A stretch of DNA of 64,000 nucleotides, taken from Noviherbaspirillum suwonense. GTDB taxonomy: Bacteria; Pseudomonadota; Gammaproteobacteria; Burkholderiales; Burkholderiaceae_D. The number at the start of each line of letters is the position of its first letter. Positions within the stretch are counted from its first letter, which is position 1. The DNA is taken from assembly GCF_900182955.1 (NCBI RefSeq), contig NZ_FXUL01000004.1, forward strand, positions 186,001-250,000, written 5' to 3'. The notes beneath the pieces were generated by a model that saw only the letters and a list, made by a program, of their open reading frames with translations, searched no databases and had not been told where the DNA came from. The position numbers and the translations under genes were made by a program. Positions 59,039-64,000 of this stretch are shown here, piece after piece.

Positions 59039-61122
59039 ACGGGATGACGCTTCCGGCCTGGCTGCGCGGCGCCAATACCAAGGCGCTGGCCGCGCCGATC
59101 ATCATCATCATGATGCTGGCGATGATGGTGCTGCCGCTGCCGGCCATGGCGCTGGACATGTTCTTCAGCTTTAACATCGCGCTGTCGGTCATCATCCTGC
59201 TGACCAGCCTGTACACCATCAAGCCGCTGGACTTCATGGCCTTCCCGGCGGTGCTGCTGGTGTCGACCATGCTGCGGCTGTCGCTCAACGTCGCCTCCAC
59301 CCGCGTCGTGCTGACCGAAGGCCACACCGGCCCGGACGCGGCCGGCAAGGTGGTCGAGGCCTTCGGCCACTTCCTGATCGGCGGCAACTACACGGTCGGC
59401 ATCGTGGTGTTCGTCATCCTCACTATCATCAACTTCACCGTCGTCACCAAGGGCGCGGGCCGCATTGCCGAAGTCGGCGCGCGCTTCGCGCTGGACGCGA
59501 TGCCGGGCAAGCAGATGGCGATCGATGCCGACCTGAACGCCGGCCTGATCGCCGAGGCCGAAGCCCGCCGCCGCCGCACCGAAGTGGCGCAGGAAGCCGA
59601 GTTCTACGGCGCGATGGACGGTGCGTCCAAGTACGTGCGCGGCGACGCCGTCGCCGGCATCATGGTCACCCTGATCAACGTGGTCGGCGGCCTGGTGGTG
59701 GGCATGGTCCAGCATGACATGGCCTTCGATGCGGCGATCAAGAACTACACGCTGCTGGCGATCGGCGACGGCCTGGTCGCGCAGCTGCCTTCGCTGATCA
59801 TCTCCACCGCGGCCGGCGTCATCGTCTCGCGGGTGGCGAGCGAGCAGGACATCGGCAGCCAGCTGGTGAACCAGCTCTTCGCCAAGCCGCAGGTGCTGTA
59901 TATCACTGCCGGCATCCTGGGCGGCATGGGCATCATTCCCGGCATGCCGCACGTGCCCTTCCTGTTCCTCGCCGGCCTGATGGGCGGCGGCGCCTACCTG
60001 ATCAAGAAGCGCGCGGACCAAGCCGCGACGGCCGCCCCGGTGGAAGCGCCGCCGGCGCTGCCCGCGCCGGAAAACGAGGAAGCGACCTGGCAGGACATCG
60101 TGCCGGTCGACACGCTGGGCCTGGAAGTGGGCTACCGTCTCATCCCGCTGGTCGACAAGTCGCAGGGCGGCGAGCTGCTCAAGCGCATCAAGGGCATACG
60201 CAAGAAGTTCGCGCAGGAAGTCGGTTTCCTGTCTCCGCCAGTGCATATCCGCGACAACCTGGAACTCAAGCCTTCCGGTTACCGCATTGCGCTGAAAGGC
60301 GTGGAGATCGGCGCCGGCGAAGCGCATTCCGGCCAGTTCCTGGCGATCAATCCCGGCATGGTGACCGGCACGCTGCCCGGCGCCATCACCAGCGACCCGG
60401 CGTTCGGCCTGCCGGCCACCTGGATCGACGCCAGCCTGCGCGACGAAGCCCAGGCCATGGGCTACACCGTGGTCGACGCCGGCACCGTGGTCGCCACGCA
60501 CCTGAACCACCTGATCACGCTGCACGCGGCCGAGCTGCTGGGCCGCGGCGAACTGCAGCAGCTGATCGACCACCTGAACAAGGAATCGCCGAAGCTGATG
60601 GAAGACCTGGTGCCCAAGCTGCTGCCGCTGTCGACGCTGCAGAAGGTGCTGCAGAACCTGCTTGCCGAGGGCATCCATATCCGCGACATGCGCACGATCG
60701 TCGAGACCCTGGCCGAGAACGCCAGCCATTTCCAGGACGCCGGCGACCTGACCGCACTGGTGCGCATTGCCCTGGGCCGGGCCATCGTGCAGCAGCTGTT
60801 CCCGAACGGCGGCGAACTGACGGTGATGGCGCTGGACAACCGGCTCGAACGCCTGCTGATGCAGGCGATGCAGACCAGCGGCCCGGACGGCGCCGGCATC
60901 GAGCCGGGCCTGGCCGACACGCTGGTGATGCAGACCGCCGAGGCGGTCCAGCGCCAGGAGCAGATGGGCGTGACGCCGGTGCTGCTGGTGCCGGGCCAGC
61001 TGCGCCCGGTGCTGTCGCGCTTCCTGCGCCGCAGCCTGCCGCAGCTGAAGCTGCTGTCGCATGCGGAGATACCGGACTCGAAGACCATCAAGGTGACGGC
61101 GCTGGTGGGCGGGCAGGGCTGA
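59035..61122 (+). CDS. flhA: Flagellar export gate protein FlhA
   Basis: 695 residues. Up to eight transmembrane helices (about 18-320) include the FHIPEP-family core L-R-L-S-L-N-V-A-S-T-R and G-R-I-A-E-V-G-A-R-F-A-L-D-A-M-P-G-K-Q-M. A large cytoplasmic domain follows (about 350-695), where chaperone-substrate pairs dock. The ATG at 59035 fits FlhA N-termini. Its own ribosome site is weak, so coupling to the leader ORF may matter. It is followed, on the opposite strand, by the LRR effector gene, not by flhF. Confidence 0.95.
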   Translation: MNGMTLPAWLRGANTKALAAPIIIIMMLAMMVLPLPAMALDMFFSFNIALSVIILLTSLYTIKPLDFMAFPAVLLVSTMLRLSLNVASTRVVLTEGHTGPDAAGKVVEAFGHFLIGGNYTVGIVVFVILTIINFTVVTKGAGRIAEVGARFALDAMPGKQMAIDADLNAGLIAEAEARRRRTEVAQEAEFYGAMDGASKYVRGDAVAGIMVTLINVVGGLVVGMVQHDMAFDAAIKNYTLLAIGDGLVAQLPSLIISTAAGVIVSRVASEQDIGSQLVNQLFAKPQVLYITAGILGGMGIIPGMPHVPFLFLAGLMGGGAYLIKKRADQAATAAPVEAPPALPAPENEEATWQDIVPVDTLGLEVGYRLIPLVDKSQGGELLKRIKGIRKKFAQEVGFLSPPVHIRDNLELKPSGYRIALKGVEIGAGEAHSGQFLAINPGMVTGTLPGAITSDPAFGLPATWIDASLRDEAQAMGYTVVDAGTVVATHLNHLITLHAAELLGRGELQQLIDHLNKESPKLMEDLVPKLLPLSTLQKVLQNLLAEGIHIRDMRTIVETLAENASHFQDAGDLTALVRIALGRAIVQQLFPNGGELTVMALDNRLERLLMQAMQTSGPDGAGIEPGLADTLVMQTAEAVQRQEQMGVTPVLLVPGQLRPVLSRFLRRSLPQLKLLSHAEIPDSKTIKVTALVGGQG

Positions 61123-61193
61123 GCTGCCGCGGCGTAGAGATTGTGGGTGTGCGCCGGTTGAAACGGCAGATCGGTGCTGTCAGCGTGTGGAGA

Positions 61194-62522
61194 TCAGTAG
61201 TCGTTGTTACCGCTGCTCATCTGGCTGAGCACGGCCAGCAAGTCCTTGGAACAGTTATTAGCAAGCACGTAATGGAGTTCGCGCGGGACGTGTTGCGCCG
61301 GTAACGAGCCGTCAGCAGGCTGCTGGGTTTGAATGCTATTTGCCAGCGTGCCGGCCTGGTCCATTGTGAATGCAAAACGGGTAAGCAGGTCGAGGGTGAC
61401 GGCCGAATGGATGAGCCGTGCCGGGTGAGCCCGGTTGTTGGACAGTTCGGTTTCTATCGCTTGGCTGAGCGGGTCGTCGCATGAGTCCGACGGACTTTCG
61501 AATACGAGCGTTGTGATCGACGTGTTGGATTTCATGAACGCCAACACCATTGTGTTGGTCAGGAAATTCTGGTCGACGATAAGCGTTTGCAATTCCTTCG
61601 GCAAGTTGTTCGACAAGGAACTTAACCGATTCCTGCCCACGTCAAGGTGTCGCAGTTGTCGTGGCAAGTTATCCGGCAACGTGCGGAAATCGTTGCCTCT
61701 GCAGTAAAGGTTTTGCAGATCGGGCGGCAAGTTCCCTGGTAGGGATGCGAGATTGCTGTTGCCAACGGAGAGGTGTTTCAGTCCCTCCGGGAGCTGCGGC
61801 AGGGCGTCCAGCTGATTGTCGCTGATGTCAAGGTCTTGCAGCCCTTGAGGCAGTTCAGGAATCGCGGTCAGTCGATTGTGGGCGGCATAAAGATATTGCA
61901 AGGTGCTGGGCAAGTTATCTCGCAACGTTGTCAACCGGTTTTGAGCAGCGGAAAGGCATTTCAGGTCCTTTGGCAAATTTTCCGGAAGGGCGCATAACCT
62001 GTTGTCGTCAATAAGGAGAAATTCCAATTTTTGTGGCAAGTTTTCCGGAAGTGCGCTCAGCTTGTTGCCGCTGACGTCGAGTGTTTGAAGTTCTTGAGGT
62101 AAATAGTCTGGCAAACTGCCTAATCGATTGTCGCGGGCCACAAGACGCCGTAGGCCGGCCGGCAAGGGTGGAAGCGTCGTCAGGGCGAGCGACGAAATAT
62201 CGATGGTCCCGCTACTTTCCTGATTATCCCGCGTTGCGCGAGCACATCTACTTTCGGCTGCCAGGCGTAAATTTACCTCGGCTGGCGTCGCAGATCTGGT
62301 CCACGCTGCCAGTTCGCTCATGTAGGACGCTAATGATCTTGCATCGATGGCCGGCATTGCCTTATGGCCTTCACTGGCAATGCTATAGACGCAAGGAGCA
62401 GAAAGGGGGCTTGAATCCTGCGGGTTGGCGGGTGGATCGGTAGCGGACATTTGAATGTTGTCCTGGCGCCGCTGCGAGCCGGTCTGGATGAAAGGGGAGG
62501 TGTCATTGGCAGCACGTTTCAT
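61194..62522 (-). CDS. LRR type III effector-like protein (YopM/IpaH architecture)
   Basis: 442 residues. The N-terminus (1-65) is Ser/Pro/Gln-rich. A helical cap at about 66-105 (Y-M-S-E-L-A-A-W-T-R-S-A-T-P-A-E) matches the W-x(5)-P-x-E pattern that precedes LRRs in SspH/IpaH/SlrP. Ten LRRs of 20-21 residues (x-L-P-x-x-L-P-x-x-L-x-x-L-x-V-x-x-N-x-L) cover about 112-320. The C-terminal 120 residues are too short for the roughly 300-residue NEL ubiquitin ligase domain, so it resembles YopM (LRR only). The start at 62522 lacks a good ribosome site; 62450 is an alternative with AGGA. GC is clearly low (about 45% in sampled lines). It lies between flhA and flhF, where these are normally adjacent. 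Confidence 0.8.
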   Translation of the reverse strand: MKRAANDTSPFIQTGSQRRQDNIQMSATDPPANPQDSSPLSAPCVYSIASEGHKAMPAIDARSLASYMSELAAWTRSATPAEVNLRLAAESRCARATRDNQESSGTIDISSLALTTLPPLPAGLRRLVARDNRLGSLPDYLPQELQTLDVSGNKLSALPENLPQKLEFLLIDDNRLCALPENLPKDLKCLSAAQNRLTTLRDNLPSTLQYLYAAHNRLTAIPELPQGLQDLDISDNQLDALPQLPEGLKHLSVGNSNLASLPGNLPPDLQNLYCRGNDFRTLPDNLPRQLRHLDVGRNRLSSLSNNLPKELQTLIVDQNFLTNTMVLAFMKSNTSITTLVFESPSDSCDDPLSQAIETELSNNRAHPARLIHSAVTLDLLTRFAFTMDQAGTLANSIQTQQPADGSLPAQHVPRELHYVLANNCSKDLLAVLSQMSSGNNDY

Positions 62523-62939
62523 TGATGTTCGATCTTGTAAAAGGAAAGGACTGGACTGAGTGGAGACACCCGTAACGCAGTTCATCCGGATTACAGAAGC
62601 CCGTGCAGATGCAGCCCTGACTGCGTGATTGCCGCTGGCCAAAATGGCCACCATGCCGGAATCAGTCCCTTTCGCTTCCTGTCCCGGAAAAAGACCCATA
62701 ACTCCCTCTTGTTCCTCAGATGCAACTTTCCGCAAATCGCCAATAATCAATCCTGTAATGACCCCGATGCGCCACCCGGCGCCGGATTGCACCACAGGAG
62801 CGGCATTGGCTAATACCCACATTCAGGCAGGCATGACACCGGCAGCGCGATGGAATCGCGGCGCGATGGCGACCCGGCCGCATGCCGCAAGCACCGATCC
62901 AGCACCAATAAAAATCCCCGTCCCGGTTGGAGATCCAGC
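62523..62939 (+). promoter_or_regulatory. Upstream region of flhF with duplicated element (copy B)
   Basis: About 417 bases between the LRR gene start and flhF. It contains copy B (62686-62804) of the element found before flhA, and a 45-codon frame from TTG 62806 (five bases after AGGAG) that ends over the flhF ATG. The LRR promoter must also lie here on the minus strand; I find neither a hrp box nor a sigma-28 match for it. Confidence 0.55.
62744..62770 (+). promoter_or_regulatory. Candidate sigma-28 promoter of flhF (duplicate of the flhA one)
   Basis: TAAT (62744-62747), 15 bases, CCCGATGC (62763-62770). Spacing and sequence parallel 58931-58957, although the surrounding repeat has diverged by many substitutions. 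Conservation of just these parts supports function. Confidence 0.45.
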
Positions 62940-64000
62940 ATGAATGTCAGAAAATTCTCTGCTCAGACATCGCGCGAGGCGCTGCGCATGGTGCGCGATG
63001 CATTGGGTGCCGATGCGGTGATCCTGTCCAACCGCTCGGTCAACGGCAACGTGGAAATTCTGGCGCTGGCCAGCGCCGACATGGCCTCGCTGGCCGAGCC
63101 GTCGGTGGATAAGGAAGTGCTGCCGCAGCCTCTGGTGGAAGCGCTGGCCGGCAAGCGTATTGCGCAGAGCCAGCCTAAGCCGCAGGTACAGCAACCGGCC
63201 CCGTCGCCCGCACAACATGCGACCGTGGCGAAAACGCTCGCCGGTTCTGCCCTCAGCGCATTCGAGCGACTGCGCCCGACGCCGGTGGCTGCACCGGCGC
63301 CTGTCGCCCCCGTCGTTGCCGCCCCAGCCGTCAGCGCCCCAGCAGTCAGCGCCCCAGCCGTGGCGATGCCGCAGCCGCCCGCCGCGACCACCATCGACAC
63401 CCACCAGGCCGAGATGCGCCAGATGATGGACGAGATCCGCTCGATGCGCGGCATGCTCGAAGCGCAGCTCGCCGAGATTTCCTGGGGCGCGCAGCACCGC
63501 CGCGAGCCGATGAAGGCGACCGTGATGCGCGAGATGCTGGCCGCCGGCTTTTCCGCCAGCCTGGCGCGTTACCTGACCGAGAAGCTGCCGGAGCAGGGCG
63601 GCGACGCCATGGGCTGGATCAAGTCGGTGCTGGTGCGCAACCTGTCGGCCGCGGCCGATGAAAATGCGATCCTCGACAACGGCGGCGTGTTCGCGCTGGT
63701 CGGTCCGACCGGCGTCGGCAAGACCACCACCACCGCCAAGCTGGCCGCGCGCTGCGTGATGAAGCATGGCGCCGGCAAGCTGGCGCTGATCACCACCGAC
63801 GGCTATCGTATCGGCGGCTTCGAGCAGCTGCGCATCTACGGCAAGATCCTCGGCGTGATGGTGCATTCGGTGAAGGACGAAGCCGACCTGCGCATCGCGC
63901 TGTCCGAACTGAAGAACAAGCACACCGTGCTGATCGATACCGCCGGCGCCAGCCAGCGCGACCAGATGGTGGCCGAGCAGGTGGCCATGCTGTCGGGCGC
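62940..64000 (+). CDS. flhF: Flagellar biosynthesis GTPase FlhF (5' part, cut by window end)
   Basis: The frame is open to the end of the window (353 full codons). The N-terminal B domain starts M-N-V-R-K-F-S-A-Q-T-S-R-E-A, then comes an Ala/Pro/Gln-rich linker (about 80-145) with three copies of a short A-P-A-V-S repeat, and the SRP-type NG GTPase domain with P-loop G-P-T-G-V-G-K-T-T-T-T and D-T-A-G-A. FlhF sets flagellar number and polar placement, usually with FlhG. The start ATG overlaps the end of the possible leader ORF, and GGAG lies seven bases earlier. Confidence 0.95.
   Translation, partial: MNVRKFSAQTSREALRMVRDALGADAVILSNRSVNGNVEILALASADMASLAEPSVDKEVLPQPLVEALAGKRIAQSQPKPQVQQPAPSPAQHATVAKTLAGSALSAFERLRPTPVAAPAPVAPVVAAPAVSAPAVSAPAVAMPQPPAATTIDTHQAEMRQMMDEIRSMRGMLEAQLAEISWGAQHRREPMKATVMREMLAAGFSASLARYLTEKLPEQGGDAMGWIKSVLVRNLSAAADENAILDNGGVFALVGPTGVGKTTTTAKLAARCVMKHGAGKLALITTDGYRIGGFEQLRIYGKILGVMVHSVKDEADLRIALSELKNKHTVLIDTAGASQRDQMVAEQVAMLSG

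Noticed and set aside
61480..61500. Cys-x-Asp (C-D-D) in the LRR protein C-terminus as a NEL ubiquitin ligase active site
   Set aside because: The surrounding sequence does not resemble NEL domains, and only about 120 residues follow the LRRs, where NEL needs about 300.

Overview
The window is high-GC betaproteobacterial DNA. Gene content and protein style point to Burkholderiales, most like Oxalobacteraceae (the Herbaspirillum / Noviherbaspirillum group). That placement is inferred from synteny and protein character, because no 16S gene is present. The backbone is a flagellar and chemotaxis locus split by about 29 kb of housekeeping genes.

Layout. 0.1-1.7 kb: a thioesterase, an orphan ParA ATPase and an RraA-like protein. 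1.8-3.4 kb (minus): flgN, flgM, flgA. 3.5-13.6 kb (plus): flgBCDEFGHIJK and a broken flgL. 13.7-16.6 kb (plus): a low-GC island with a CesT-like type III secretion chaperone and an 817-residue effector-like protein. 16.8-21.2 kb (minus): fliLMNOPQR. 21.4-29.6 kb: sulfate uptake genes (sbp, then cysT, cysW, cysA, cysB) separated by an MFS and an ABC exporter. 29.6-32.3 kb (minus): aat, bpt, pyrD. 32.4-35.6 kb: an ammonium channel with a sigma-54 promoter, a Nudix hydrolase, initiator tRNA-fMet and an EamA transporter with a His-rich tail. 35.8-38.6 kb: a GGDEF-EAL protein. 38.8-49.8 kb: scpB, rluB, a possible small RNA or leader, rimP-nusA-infB-rbfA-truB and typA. 50.2-64 kb: cheW, a chemoreceptor, two EAL-like/HDOD proteins, cheB, cheY, cheZ, flhB, flhA, a low-GC leucine-rich-repeat (LRR) effector on the opposite strand, and the 5' part of flhF.

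How it works together. The flg, fli and flh genes build the rod, hook, C-ring and export gate. FlgM/FlgN and repeated FliA (sigma-28)-type promoters (flgM, flgK, cheW, cheY, and a duplicated element before flhA and flhF) would time late expression. The che genes are incomplete here: cheA, cheR and cheD are absent.

Most unusual points. (1) Two host-directed, effector-like loci of foreign base composition sit inside the flagellar locus: a chaperone-effector pair and an LRR protein of the YopM/IpaH/SlrP architecture. (2) The first directly follows flgL, which has lost its middle and changed frame at the junction. (3) The LRR gene lies between flhA and flhF, and a promoter-like element is duplicated upstream of each of those two genes. 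No virulence-type secretion apparatus gene is in the window. Whether these proteins leave through a separate injectisome or the flagellar gate is open.
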